Shown here in pieces: positions 27,452-35,971 of a stretch of 64,000 nucleotides of DNA. The stretch's first letter is position 1, and every line of letters begins with the position of its first letter. Source of the stretch: Hyphomicrobium methylovorum (lineage in GTDB: Bacteria > Pseudomonadota > Alphaproteobacteria > Rhizobiales > Hyphomicrobiaceae); assembly GCF_013626205.1 (NCBI RefSeq), contig NZ_QHJE01000001.1, forward strand, positions 1 to 64,000. Reading direction: 5' to 3'. Both the position numbers and the translations under genes were made by a program. Below the pieces are notes generated by a model. It saw only the letters and a list, made by a program, of their open reading frames with translations. It was not told where the DNA came from and searched no databases.

Positions 27452-28137
27452 TTCACTGCTCCCACGCCATCGAGGGTGGTCGTCTCAATCAGGAACGGCG
27501 CCGTCGCGTCGGTGCTTTTGAAGGTCGATACCATCTCGGCGAAATAGCCGGGAATCTTGTCCGACAGAGCGATTGTAAAAACTGCGTTCTCGTAGCCGTT
27601 CATCCGAGTTTTGGCCGGGTCTTTTTCATAAGGCATGGCCTTGATCTGATAGCCGTCGACGTCCTGGCCCTTGTAGCTGATTTTAACTGGGGCGACGGTG
27701 GCGCCGGTTCCGAGATACTGGCTGAACATGTTCTTGAGATAGGCGCCGTCACCGCCGGCGAGCTGGCGAAAATGCGCGACAGCGTTGTCGAGAAAGACAA
27801 CGAGGACCGGATTTCCATCCATGTCGGTGATGCGTTGCGGTTCGCGCGCCCGGTCGCCGGAATAGACGTCCACACGCACATTCTTTTTGCCCGGCGCGCC
27901 GTCGCCCTCCACTGTCACCTTGATGTCGTCTGAGAACCCGGCACCGAGCATCTTCTCGTCGGATGGTTTGCGGACGAATTTGTAATCGAGGACCGTACCC
28001 GGGGCGACTTCGGCAATGTGCGCGCGGTTAAACAGGACGTCCTTTGCACTCGGGACGCTTTCGGCGGCAATGGCGGGCACGGAACAGACGAGCAACAGGG
28101 CAATTAGTTTTGCGCCGCGGCGCATAAAGCTAGGCAT
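27448..28137 (-). CDS. Exported hypothetical protein of the methanol island
   Basis: This 229-residue protein begins with a signal peptide (KLIALLLVCSVPAIAAES). The mature part looks beta-rich (TVLDYKFVRK, IKVTVEGDG, NVRVDVYSG, PVKISYKGQDVDGYQI, NAVFTIALSDKIPGYFAEM) with no Cys and no catalytic motif that I recognise. GGAAGGA lies about 10 nt before the ATG. Immediately upstream is the 20-bp element also found before xoxF. It overlaps the next gene (27086-27451) by 4 nt. A lipoprotein-carrier or assembly-factor-like role would fit the fold impression but is not supported by specific residues. Confidence 0.75.
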   Translation of the reverse strand: MPSFMRRGAKLIALLLVCSVPAIAAESVPSAKDVLFNRAHIAEVAPGTVLDYKFVRKPSDEKMLGAGFSDDIKVTVEGDGAPGKKNVRVDVYSGDRAREPQRITDMDGNPVLVVFLDNAVAHFRQLAGGDGAYLKNMFSQYLGTGATVAPVKISYKGQDVDGYQIKAMPYEKDPAKTRMNGYENAVFTIALSDKIPGYFAEMVSTFKSTDATAPFLIETTTLDGVGAVK

Positions 28138-28158
28138 GTGAGGCGGTCCTTCCAGGGT

Positions 28159-28178
28159 GGATTATTTCCCGCTTTAGC
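28159..28178 (-). promoter_or_regulatory. Second copy of the xoxF upstream element
   Basis: GGATTATTTCCCG plus TTAGC, with two mismatched bases between, repeats the element at 25629-25648. It ends 21 nt before the start of the exported-protein operon, so if AATAAT on the minus strand is a -10 box the 5' leader would be about 15 nt and just include the GGAAGGA ribosome-binding site. The remainder of the 28138-28305 gap shows nothing else. Confidence 0.6.
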
Positions 28179-28305
28179 GAGGCGGCCCGGCAATGGCTAG
28201 ATAATGTTGCAAACATATTGAAACGAAACGGACGTGCAATTGCCGGTTTTTCCCCAAAATGCCGTATAGGCAGGCGGGTTGAAACTTAAAAGGCAGTAAC
28301 GTCAG

Positions 28306-29259
28306 CTAGCGAAGAAATTTGCCAAAGGCGCGCGGACCATCGCCGACCTTCGCTTTGCCGACCACCGTCAAGGTTTCGGGGTCCAGCCGGATCAGCTGAT
28401 TGTCACCCCAGCATGCAATGTAGATGTTTCCGCTGGTCTGATCGGCCTCGATCCCTTCCGGGTGATCGCAGGCATCGATTGTTTTGACGACCTTGATCGT
28501 CGTCAGGTCGAAGACCGTTACGGTTCCGCCGTACTGATCGGTGACGAAGCCGAGATTTCCGGTCAGCGCGACTGCATAGGGCCGCCTGCCCGTCGGAAGT
28601 GAGCCCAGAACGCGCCGTTCTGCGATATCGATCACCGTCACGTCATTGCTTTTGACGTTCGCGGTGTACGCCTTCTGCCCGGCAGTATCGATGGTTATGC
28701 CGAACGGGCGGGAGCCGACGCTCACGGATTCAATCTGCTTCCGTCCAGCAATATCGATGATTGAAACTGCATCGCTGTCGCGGTCGGCGGATAGCAGCAG
28801 GCGACCATCGGGCGTCACCGCCAATCCCGAAGGCGAGTTGCCGACCGGAATTTCGGCCACAACGGCCATGCGTTCCGCATCGATCACCGATACTTTGTGG
28901 GCATACCAGTCCGCGACGTAGACTTCGGGTTTCGAGGGATGAGCGGCCACACCCAGAGGCGCGCCACCCAGCGCCAGTCGCCGCTTAACGGTGCGAGCGA
29001 CGGCGTCAACCTCGATCAGTTCCTTGCTGTCGGGCGCGGTGACGTAAGCGAGGCTGCGGTCTGGAGACAGTGCGATGCCGGCCGGCTTGCCGCCAACTTT
29101 GATGACCGAAACTTCTTTCATCGTTTTGAGATCGACGACGGAAAGCGTGTCGGCCGGCTGATTTGTCGTCAATGCCTCGTCCGCCGCCGCCGTGGACACT
29201 GCGCCGAACGTAAGAACGGCGAAGGCCCAGGAACGGTGGAACGAAGCTTGTTTGCTCAC
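28306..29259 (-). CDS. PQQ-dependent catabolism-associated beta-propeller protein (YVTN/YncE-like)
   Basis: This 317-residue exported protein is a beta-propeller made of repeats of about 42 residues. Each carries a phrase such as GGKPAGIALSPDRSLAYV, GNSPSGLAVTPDGRLLL, GSRPFGITIDTAGQKAYTAN and GRRPYAVALTGNLGFV. It matches the YVTN-type proteins found with PQQ-dependent alcohol oxidation genes. The signal peptide ends near STAAA. The start is a GTG at 29259 that overlaps the stop of the upstream SRPBCC gene as GTGA, so translation is coupled. The function is unknown; a scaffold or protein-interaction role in the periplasm is a reasonable inference. Confidence 0.88.
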   Translation of the reverse strand: MSKQASFHRSWAFAVLTFGAVSTAAADEALTTNQPADTLSVVDLKTMKEVSVIKVGGKPAGIALSPDRSLAYVTAPDSKELIEVDAVARTVKRRLALGGAPLGVAAHPSKPEVYVADWYAHKVSVIDAERMAVVAEIPVGNSPSGLAVTPDGRLLLSADRDSDAVSIIDIAGRKQIESVSVGSRPFGITIDTAGQKAYTANVKSNDVTVIDIAERRVLGSLPTGRRPYAVALTGNLGFVTDQYGGTVTVFDLTTIKVVKTIDACDHPEGIEADQTSGNIYIACWGDNQLIRLDPETLTVVGKAKVGDGPRAFGKFLR

Positions 29260-29789
29260 TTGCCGCCTTCGATTTTCGCCTTCACGGCCTCGAGCGTGCT
29301 CTTATAGAGATCCGTCACAGCCTTTTTCGACGCTTCGTCGCTCAGCTCCGGCGGCGGGTCGTTGTTCATGAAGCCGCGATAGAACGCGCCGTGCCATTCC
29401 AACGTCGACTTGTCTCCATTGGCCGTCACGGTGATCTTTGACGAATAGTCGTTAACCGGAAGAACCTTCACGTCGACCTTCGTGATCTCGTAACCGTACG
29501 TGTGGTTCGCAGCGTCATACTTATTGAGGGTTTCCTCGATGACGCCGCCGCTCTTCAGCGTGAGGGTGCGCGTGGCGTTAACATCGTTCCCGCCCTTACC
29601 TTCGGTCTTGGCGACGGCTGGGACCCAGCTCATGTCCTGAAAATTTCCGACAACCGCCCAGACTTTATCTGCCGGGGCGTTTATCTCGATAGACTCGCTG
29701 ACCTTCTGACGCGAGGGACCATGGGCCGAGGCGGCGACGGGCAATAGGCTCAAAAGGGCTGCGGTGGCGATCGCCAAATGTCTTAACAT
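29256..29789 (-). CDS. Periplasmic SRPBCC-fold protein, MxaD-like
   Basis: This 177-residue protein has a signal peptide (LAIATAALLSLLPVAASA) and an SRPBCC/START-like domain with the motif INAPADKVWAVVGNFQDMSWVP. It resembles MxaD, a periplasmic protein that in methylotrophs improves interaction between methanol dehydrogenase and its cytochrome. The ATG at 29789 is preferred to an upstream ATG at 29822 because GGGAGAAA lies about 7 nt before it and it begins directly at the signal peptide. It is the first gene of a pair with the beta-propeller gene (4-nt overlap). A TCAAAA-A-TTTTGA palindrome lies 30 nt upstream. Confidence 0.85.
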   Translation of the reverse strand: MLRHLAIATAALLSLLPVAASAHGPSRQKVSESIEINAPADKVWAVVGNFQDMSWVPAVAKTEGKGGNDVNATRTLTLKSGGVIEETLNKYDAANHTYGYEITKVDVKVLPVNDYSSKITVTANGDKSTLEWHGAFYRGFMNNDPPPELSDEASKKAVTDLYKSTLEAVKAKIEGGK

Positions 29790-30018
29790 GCGATTTCTCC
29801 CGGGATTCACGTCTTTGATCAAAAATTTTGAGTGTGCTTCGGCGCGTTGGCCGAGGCGGGACCTTACGCGCCCAGAGCTTCTATCGGAAAGACGGCAAAT
29901 TGTGTCGCAGGTCTGCTCATTCCTTAGACACGCTTGACCGCAAACTTCAGAGTTGATTTACCTCCGCAAAGCTTTGATCGAATCCCGCCGACGCCCAGTG
30001 CGGTTCAAGAGGTGCAGT

Positions 30019-31302
30019 TTGAATTCCGAAAAACCGAGGAACGGCGCGAACCACTACGAGAATGTTGCTTGTCCTTTTTGCGGGATCGCTTGCGACGATC
30101 TCGATATCGGGCCGTCGGGCAACGGGCTGAAGGTTCTCAAGAATGGCTGTGCCAAATCCGTCGCGGGCTTTGAACGGCCTCTGATCGAGCGCAGTCCGCA
30201 GATCGACGGTAAGGATTGCTCGCTTGAAGCCGCGGTGGCTGAAGCCGCGAAATTGATCCGCGGGAGCCGCCTTCCAATCTTCAGCGGTCTTGGCACCGAC
30301 GTTCAAGGCACGCGTGCGATCCTGGCGCTGGCGGAAAGCGGCGGCGGTGTTATCGATCACGCATTGAGCGACGCCGCCTACCGGAACATTCGTGTGCTTC
30401 AGTCGAGCGGCTGGCTGAACACATCGCTGACGGAAGCGCGCAACCGCGCAGACCTCTTCGTGATTGCTGGCGCCGACGTTCCCAGTTTGCATCCGCGGTT
30501 TTTCGAACGCATCGTTTGCAACGAAGAATCGATGTTCTCGGATACGCCGCCGAAGCGCACCGTCATTTTCCTCGGCGAAAGCCTGGATACATCGGCTGCA
30601 ACCGGCAGTCGGATCGGCGAAGTCATTACGCTTCCGTGCAAAATCGATCGCATCGGTGAAATTCTCGATGCGATGCGCGCGCTCGCTAAAGGCGCGACCG
30701 TTTCCGGCGATACGATTGGCGGACTGCCGCGAGCGGCCGTCGAAGATCTGCTGGCGCGCTGCAAATCGTCGACTTACGGCGTGATGGCGTGGGATCCTAA
30801 CAAGTTCGATTTTCCGGCTGGCGATCTGACCGTTCAAGCCATCTGCGAATTCATCAAAGATCTCAATCTCACGTCGCGGTTCGCTGGGCTTTCGCTCGGT
30901 GGCGCCGAGGGCATCCCTTCCGCAACTTCGGTTTGCGCCTGGCAGTCAGGTTATCCGCTGCGCGTGTCGTTCGCTTCGGGCAAGCCGGAGTTCGATACCG
31001 AGCGCTACAATGCGAAGCGCATGATCGAAAACAAAGAAGGCGACCTGCTCGTTTGGCTGGCGTCGTTCGGCGACGATCTTTCGCCACCCGATACCGACTT
31101 GGCGACGATCGTCCTGGGTGTTCCAGGGCTCAAGCTCGCGCGGACGCCTAAAGTCTTCATTCCGGTCGGCACTCCCGGTGTCGACCATCACGGCTCCGTC
31201 ATTCGCGTCGATAACGTCGTATCGTTACCGCTCAAGAAGCTCAGACAATCGAAGCTGCCCGCAGCGACTGATGTCCTAGCTTCGATCGAAGCCGCCCTTT
31301 AG
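30019..31302 (+). CDS. fhcB: Formyltransferase/hydrolase complex subunit B
   Basis: FhcB is the subunit related to the molybdopterin-binding B subunit of formylmethanofuran dehydrogenase. In methylotrophic bacteria the Fhc complex hydrolyses formyl groups to formate rather than oxidising them. The TTG at 30019 is chosen because AAGAGG lies 6 nt before it; the product (427 residues) starts MNSEKPRNGANHYENVACPFCG. A CxxC pair (ACPFCGIACDDL) resembles part of an iron-sulfur site, but the complete cluster and molybdenum ligands of the archaeal enzyme are not evident. The gene order here is fhcB-A-D-C with short spacings or overlaps, an operon for the cytoplasmic tetrahydromethanopterin pathway. 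Confidence 0.92.
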   Translation: MNSEKPRNGANHYENVACPFCGIACDDLDIGPSGNGLKVLKNGCAKSVAGFERPLIERSPQIDGKDCSLEAAVAEAAKLIRGSRLPIFSGLGTDVQGTRAILALAESGGGVIDHALSDAAYRNIRVLQSSGWLNTSLTEARNRADLFVIAGADVPSLHPRFFERIVCNEESMFSDTPPKRTVIFLGESLDTSAATGSRIGEVITLPCKIDRIGEILDAMRALAKGATVSGDTIGGLPRAAVEDLLARCKSSTYGVMAWDPNKFDFPAGDLTVQAICEFIKDLNLTSRFAGLSLGGAEGIPSATSVCAWQSGYPLRVSFASGKPEFDTERYNAKRMIENKEGDLLVWLASFGDDLSPPDTDLATIVLGVPGLKLARTPKVFIPVGTPGVDHHGSVIRVDNVVSLPLKKLRQSKLPAATDVLASIEAAL

Positions 31303-31321
31303 TTCAAATTCGAGATCAAGA

Positions 31322-32986
31322 ATGCTCATTAAACTCACCGGCGGCAAAATCTACGATCCAGCGAACGGCGTCGACGGAGAGGTCCGTGACATCTTCATTC
31401 AGGATGGGCGGATCGTAACGCCTTCACCGGATGCCAAGATCGATCACGAATATCCGGTTCATGGCCGCGTGATCATGGCGGGCGGCATCGATCCGCATTC
31501 GCATATCGGCGGCGGTAAAATGACAATCGCCCGTATGATGCTGCCGGAAGATCATATCGGGAATGAGTTCGCGCGCACCGATCTCACGCGCGCGGGTGTG
31601 GGTCACGCAATTCCCTCGACGATGACCGCCGGTTATCGCTATGCCGAGATGGGTTACACGGCCGCGTTCGAACCGGCCATGCTGCCAGCCAACGCGCGCC
31701 AGGCGCACATGGAACTGGCGGATACGGCAATCATCGACAAGGGCGCGTTTGCGATGCTCGGGTCGGATGATTTCTTCCTGCGCCAGCTTGCGGGCAAAGC
31801 CGACTTTTCCGCGATCAAGGATTACATCGCCTGGACGATGCACGCGACGCAGGCTCTGGCCGTCAAAGTCGTCAATCCGGGCGGCATCAGCGCGTTCAAG
31901 TTCAATCAGCGCAAGCTCGACCTCGATGAGAAGCACACCTTCTATGGGGTTACGCCGCGCGATATCATCCTCAACCTGGCGCGCGGACTGCAGGAACTCG
32001 GGGTTGTTCACCCGATCCATATTCACGGCTGCAACCTCGGCGTTCCGGGCGGCGTCGAGACGACGCTTGCGACGATCAACGGTGCCGAAGGCCTGCCGAT
32101 CCATCTGACGCACATCCAGTTCCACAGCTACGACACCGAAGGGGACATGAAGTTCTCGTCGGGCGCTGCTCGTGTTGCCGATGCTGTCAACGATAACAAG
32201 AACGTCTCGATCGATGTCGGGCAGGTGATGTTCGGACAGACGTGTACAGCGTCTGGCGACTCTATGCGCCAGTTCGTCAATACGAAGTCCGCCACTCCGA
32301 AGAAGTGGGTGGTGATGGATATCGAATGCGACGCTGGCTGCGGCGTGATCCCGTTCAAGTATCGCGACAAGAGCTTCGTCAACGCGCTGCAGTGGGCCAT
32401 CGGGCTTGAGCTGTTCCTGCTCGTCAAGGATCCGTGGCGCTTGTTCCTGACGACGGATCATCCGAACGGCGGGCCGTTCACGTGCTACCCTCACCTCATC
32501 CGGCTGCTGATGGATAAATCGTTCCGTCAGGAAGCGATGCAGATGATCAATCAGGACGCGCTGAAATATTCGTCGCTTGGTTCGCTCGATCGCGAATATT
32601 CGCTGTATGAGATCGCGATCATGACGCGCGCCGGTCCTGCGCGGAGCCTTGGCCTCAAAGACCGCGGGCATCTGGGTGTTGGCGCGTGCGCTGACATCAC
32701 CGTCTATGATGACAATCCGGATCGCGAAGCGATGTTTGCAACACCCGAGCTGCTCTTCAAGAATGGTGAGCTCATCGTGCGCAACGGCAAGATCATCAAG
32801 GTCGTCAACGGCGCGACGCACGTTGCGCGTCCGGCTTACGACGCAAAAATCGAAAAACAGCTCTCCAGCTATTTTGAGTCCTATAACACCATGCGCCTCG
32901 AGAACTTCCGCGTGTCGGACGATGAAATCCGAAACGATGGCCGCGGCTCATTGATCATCCAGCCGACCGGAGCGCGCGTAGCATGA
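31322..32986 (+). CDS. fhcA: Formyltransferase/hydrolase complex subunit A
   Basis: FhcA is an amidohydrolase-fold subunit of 554 residues, related to FmdA/FwdA. It hydrolyses formylmethanofuran (or the bacterial cofactor analogue) to formate. The binuclear metal site is indicated by AGGIDPHSHIGGGK at about 54-67, later His residues in VHPIHIHGCNLG and ITLTHIQFHSYD-type segments (LTHIQFHSY), and the Asp of LTTDHPNGGPFTCYP. It starts 19 nt after fhcB and its stop overlaps the fhcD start (ATGA), so it is translationally coupled to the formyltransferase subunit. Confidence 0.96.
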   Translation: MLIKLTGGKIYDPANGVDGEVRDIFIQDGRIVTPSPDAKIDHEYPVHGRVIMAGGIDPHSHIGGGKMTIARMMLPEDHIGNEFARTDLTRAGVGHAIPSTMTAGYRYAEMGYTAAFEPAMLPANARQAHMELADTAIIDKGAFAMLGSDDFFLRQLAGKADFSAIKDYIAWTMHATQALAVKVVNPGGISAFKFNQRKLDLDEKHTFYGVTPRDIILNLARGLQELGVVHPIHIHGCNLGVPGGVETTLATINGAEGLPIHLTHIQFHSYDTEGDMKFSSGAARVADAVNDNKNVSIDVGQVMFGQTCTASGDSMRQFVNTKSATPKKWVVMDIECDAGCGVIPFKYRDKSFVNALQWAIGLELFLLVKDPWRLFLTTDHPNGGPFTCYPHLIRLLMDKSFRQEAMQMINQDALKYSSLGSLDREYSLYEIAIMTRAGPARSLGLKDRGHLGVGACADITVYDDNPDREAMFATPELLFKNGELIVRNGKIIKVVNGATHVARPAYDAKIEKQLSSYFESYNTMRLENFRVSDDEIRNDGRGSLIIQPTGARVA

Positions 32987-33885
32987 GCACGACCGTCAAC
33001 GGCATTCAGATCGACGATACCTTCGCCGAAGCTTTCGGCATGAGCGGCACGGGCATCATCATCACTGCCGACTCAATGAAATGGGCACGCATCGCGGCAA
33101 CTGTCGCGACGGGCTTCGGCACCTCGGTCATCGGCTGCGGCGCAGAATGCGGCATCGACCGCGAGCTTTCGCCGGACGAGACGCCGGACGGACGCCCGGG
33201 TGTTCGCATCCTGATCTTCGGATTTTCGCCTGATGCGCTTGTTCCACAGATCAGAAACCGGATCGGTCAGTGCGTGCTGACCAGCCCCGGCTCCGCCTGC
33301 TATGCGGGCCTCAAAGCCGCGCAATCCATCGGCCTCGGTAAGGCGCCGCGCTTTTTTGGCGACGGTTTTCAGACCGCAAAGAAGCTTGGCGACAGCCGCT
33401 ACTGGCGCGTGCCGGTCATGGACGGCGAGTTCGTCGTTGAAGAAGAAACCGGTGTCACCACGGATGCGGTCGGCGGCGGCAACGTGCTGATCGTTGGAAA
33501 GGATCGCGCGGGTCTGCTCGAGACGGCAGAAGCCGCTGTTGATGCCATCGCCAAGATCGACGATGTCATTACGCCCTTCCCTGGCGGCATCGTGCGCTCC
33601 GGCAGTAAAGTCGGTGCGAAGTACGCGGGCATGTTCGCCTCGTCGAACGACGCGTTCTGTCCGACGCTGCGCGGCACCGTCAAAAGCGAACTCGGACCGG
33701 ACACGCTCGCCGTTCTGGAAATCGTTATCGACGGCCTGACGTCAAAAGCTGTCGCAGACGCCATGCGCGCCGGACTTAAAGCCATCACCGACACAGGGGC
33801 AAAGCGCGGCGTAACCCGCGTGACCGCAGGTAATTACGGCGGCAAGCTCGGACAACATCACTATCACCTGAAGGAATTGATCTGA
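32983..33885 (+). CDS. fhcD: Formylmethanofuran--tetrahydromethanopterin formyltransferase subunit
   Basis: FhcD moves the formyl group from formyl-tetrahydromethanopterin to methanofuran within the Fhc complex. The 300-residue length matches the Ftr family. Conserved stretches include DTFAEAFGMSGTGIIITA, GCGAECGIDRELSPDETPDGRPG and the C-terminal TAGNYGGKLGQHHYHLKEL. The start codon overlaps the fhcA stop (ATGA), and its own stop overlaps the fhcC start (TGATG), a tightly coupled arrangement that fits the fixed stoichiometry of the complex. Confidence 0.97.
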   Translation: MSTTVNGIQIDDTFAEAFGMSGTGIIITADSMKWARIAATVATGFGTSVIGCGAECGIDRELSPDETPDGRPGVRILIFGFSPDALVPQIRNRIGQCVLTSPGSACYAGLKAAQSIGLGKAPRFFGDGFQTAKKLGDSRYWRVPVMDGEFVVEEETGVTTDAVGGGNVLIVGKDRAGLLETAEAAVDAIAKIDDVITPFPGGIVRSGSKVGAKYAGMFASSNDAFCPTLRGTVKSELGPDTLAVLEIVIDGLTSKAVADAMRAGLKAITDTGAKRGVTRVTAGNYGGKLGQHHYHLKELI

Positions 33886-34697
33886 TGAGTGGCCTTACGC
33901 TCCGGCTCAAGGCTCCCGCGAATGAGCGAATCAATCTTTCCGGTATTACGCCGGGACGGCTCGCGGCGCTTTCGGCTCACGAAATCGCGCGGCTCAATGT
34001 CGGCTTCGACAAGGTTGGCTTGCCCCTCGGTGATGCGTTTGACGTCAGCGGATCCGCTGGCGAAACACTGACGATCGAAGGTTCAGGCGCGCAGCTCGAT
34101 TATGCGGGCAGCGAACTCGACTCGGGCACGCTGCGCATCGTTGGCAACACGGGTGCCTATACGGCGCGCCGGATGTCTGGCGGTAAACTCGAGATCCGCG
34201 GCAACGCTGGAGACTTCCTCGCCTCCGGTATGACCGGCGGCATCATCCATGTCTCGGGCAACGCTGGAAATAGCGCGGGTGGCTTCATTCCCGGTGATCG
34301 CTTCGGCATGCTCGGCGGCATTGCGGTCATCGAAGGCAATGTCGGCATGCGCGTCGGCGAAAAGATGCGCCGCGGCACGATCATTGTTCGCGGCAAGACG
34401 GGCGAAGGCGCAGGCTCGCGGATGATCGGCGGCACGATCTGGGCCGAGGGCGGCATCGGCCCGCGTCCGGGTCTTATGATGCGGCGCGGCACGCTTATCG
34501 GGCCGAGCGTCGAAGAACTGCTTCCCACGTTCGCCGATTGCGGCAAACACGATCTCGTGATCACGCGCGTTCTGTCGTGCTACCTCAAATCAGTTCTGGG
34601 TGATCTGGCGCCGAAGCCTATGCCATTGTTCGTTCAGAAGATTGGCGGCGATCTCGCAACGATCGGACGGGGTGAAATTCTTCTGCCGGCATCGTGA
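33885..34697 (+). CDS. fhcC: Formyltransferase/hydrolase complex subunit C
   Basis: FhcC is the 270-residue structural subunit related to FmdC/FwdC and to the C-terminal domain of glutamate synthase. It has a right-handed beta-helix built from Gly-rich turns, visible as repeated phrases GNTGAYTARRMSGG, GNAGDFLASGMTGG, GNAGNSAGGFIPGD and GKTGEGAGSRMIGG, about 20 residues apart. It is the last gene of fhcBADC. An imperfect inverted repeat (CCGGTCC / GGACCGG) follows the stop but lacks a T-run, so termination is not clear. Confidence 0.96.
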   Translation: MSGLTLRLKAPANERINLSGITPGRLAALSAHEIARLNVGFDKVGLPLGDAFDVSGSAGETLTIEGSGAQLDYAGSELDSGTLRIVGNTGAYTARRMSGGKLEIRGNAGDFLASGMTGGIIHVSGNAGNSAGGFIPGDRFGMLGGIAVIEGNVGMRVGEKMRRGTIIVRGKTGEGAGSRMIGGTIWAEGGIGPRPGLMMRRGTLIGPSVEELLPTFADCGKHDLVITRVLSCYLKSVLGDLAPKPMPLFVQKIGGDLATIGRGEILLPAS

Positions 34698-34826
34698 TCG
34701 CGACCGGTCCTCTGCGTCATCTGGCGGGACCGGAAGCGTTTCGATTGGTGTTCCCCAGACGTATACTGATTGACCGTCCGGCGCTGCTCGCTGCGGTCTT
34801 CACGTCTTCGAGGGATACATTCGGTC

Positions 34827-35027
34827 ATGTATGCGATCATCCTTTCCGCTTGTCTGTCGAGCCAGCCCGCGGTTTGCCGTGACTATAAAATTTCGATCGA
34901 TGCCGCGATCGACCAGCTGCATTGCGTGACGGACGCCCCGCCCTACTTTGCGAAGTGGACCGAGGATCATCCGGGCTGGAAGATCACGAAATGGCGCTGC
35001 GGCGCGGCGAGCGAAGACGATATTTGA
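34827..35027 (+). CDS. Small Cys/Trp protein, paralogue of the gene at 50899-51105
   Basis: This 66-residue protein starts at ATG 34827 with GAGGGA about 11 nt upstream. It has four Cys and a conserved C-terminal phrase HPGWKITKWRCG. The second copy in this window (50899-51105) shares C-x4-QP-x2-CR near the N-terminus and A-K-W-x3-HP-x-W-x-I-x-KWRCG near the C-terminus. The pattern of an N-terminal hydrophobic start (MYAIILSAC) is short for a signal peptide, so location is unclear. The family is small and uncharacterised, in my experience restricted to alphaproteobacteria. It lies between fhcC and a convergent VWA gene. Confidence 0.75.
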   Translation: MYAIILSACLSSQPAVCRDYKISIDAAIDQLHCVTDAPPYFAKWTEDHPGWKITKWRCGAASEDDI

Positions 35028-35057
35028 GTTTAAGATCGAGCACGCCAAACGCGAGCT

Positions 35058-35837
35058 TCAGGGTATCAGCCCGAGTGCGATATCCGCTTGCTTGTGCTTT
35101 GCGGGAGCTTCCACGCCGCTGACCTCAATCACGAACTTCTGACGGATCGCGCGCTCGAAATCCCCGTATCCCTGCGCTGGCAATACGAAGCTGCCCGCAC
35201 CTGCCATCACATGCTGACGATACCAGGTTTCCAGCGGATGGGGCCCGCCCGGCTCAGCCTTGCCCAACAGAGGGCCGATTTCCGGCGTGTCGAGAAGAAC
35301 CGGCAATCCGTTGATCGTGACGCCGTTCTTGACGAGTTCATCGCGTACCGCTTCGATCGGCTCGTCAGCGTTGCAATTGTCCGGGCCATCGCCCGACACG
35401 TCGACAATGATCCGCGATGCCTTTGCTGGAATCTGCGGAACGATCTTATCATTCACCGAGCGCAGCATGCGCGTCATGCAGGTGAACTCGCCACCCTGAT
35501 GCGGAAGATTGCGCACGCGTTGTGCGGCTGCCAGTGCATCGGCCTTGGTTGCGATGCGTATCCAGGGCAGCGCAAACGCCGGTTTGTCGGCCCAAGTCAC
35601 CATTGAAAAGAGAATTCCGCCAGCGCCGCCGCCCGTCATCGCGTCGATGACCGCCGGATCTTCCAGCGCTTTGGCGATGCCTTCCATCTGAAGCTTGTAG
35701 CGCGCCTCATCGACGGAATTGGATACATCGACCGATACCACGAGTGCGGTATCAACCGGCGCTGTATCCTGTGCCATCGTTTGCGGCGCCGCAAATAGGG
35801 AGGCAGCCATTATCAACGCGCCGAGCGCCGCTCGCAA
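35058..35837 (-). CDS. DUF1194-type VWA domain protein, exported
   Basis: This 259-residue protein has a VWA fold of the DUF1194 family. The TTG at 35837 is chosen because GAAGGAG lies 8 nt before it and it starts exactly at the signal peptide (RAALGALIMAASLFAAPQTMAQ); the longest open frame would overlap rfbC by 100 nt. The metal-site motif is intact as DVSNS (D-x-S-x-S) near residue 37, followed by a conserved GGAGGILFSMVTWAD. A later IIVDVSGDGPDN is the second VWA strand. The role is unknown. It is convergent with the small gene at 34827 and downstream of rfbC on the same strand. Confidence 0.82.
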   Translation of the reverse strand: MRAALGALIMAASLFAAPQTMAQDTAPVDTALVVSVDVSNSVDEARYKLQMEGIAKALEDPAVIDAMTGGGAGGILFSMVTWADKPAFALPWIRIATKADALAAAQRVRNLPHQGGEFTCMTRMLRSVNDKIVPQIPAKASRIIVDVSGDGPDNCNADEPIEAVRDELVKNGVTINGLPVLLDTPEIGPLLGKAEPGGPHPLETWYRQHVMAGAGSFVLPAQGYGDFERAIRQKFVIEVSGVEAPAKHKQADIALGLIP

Positions 35838-35971
35838 ATGCCATGCTCCTTCAATCGCGCGGCTCGGTTTGCCTAGCCGCGCAGGGCTTTTCAGCCCGCT
35901 GAGCTTGAGCCTAGCAAACCGGTATTTGCCCGCCAAGTGGCCATTGCTCGACCCGGCATATGTTCTATCGA

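Noticed and set aside
31424-32821. A 465-codon open frame antisense to fhcA
   Set aside because: It lies entirely opposite a well-supported gene and has no recognisable domain. Long antisense frames are expected at this GC content.
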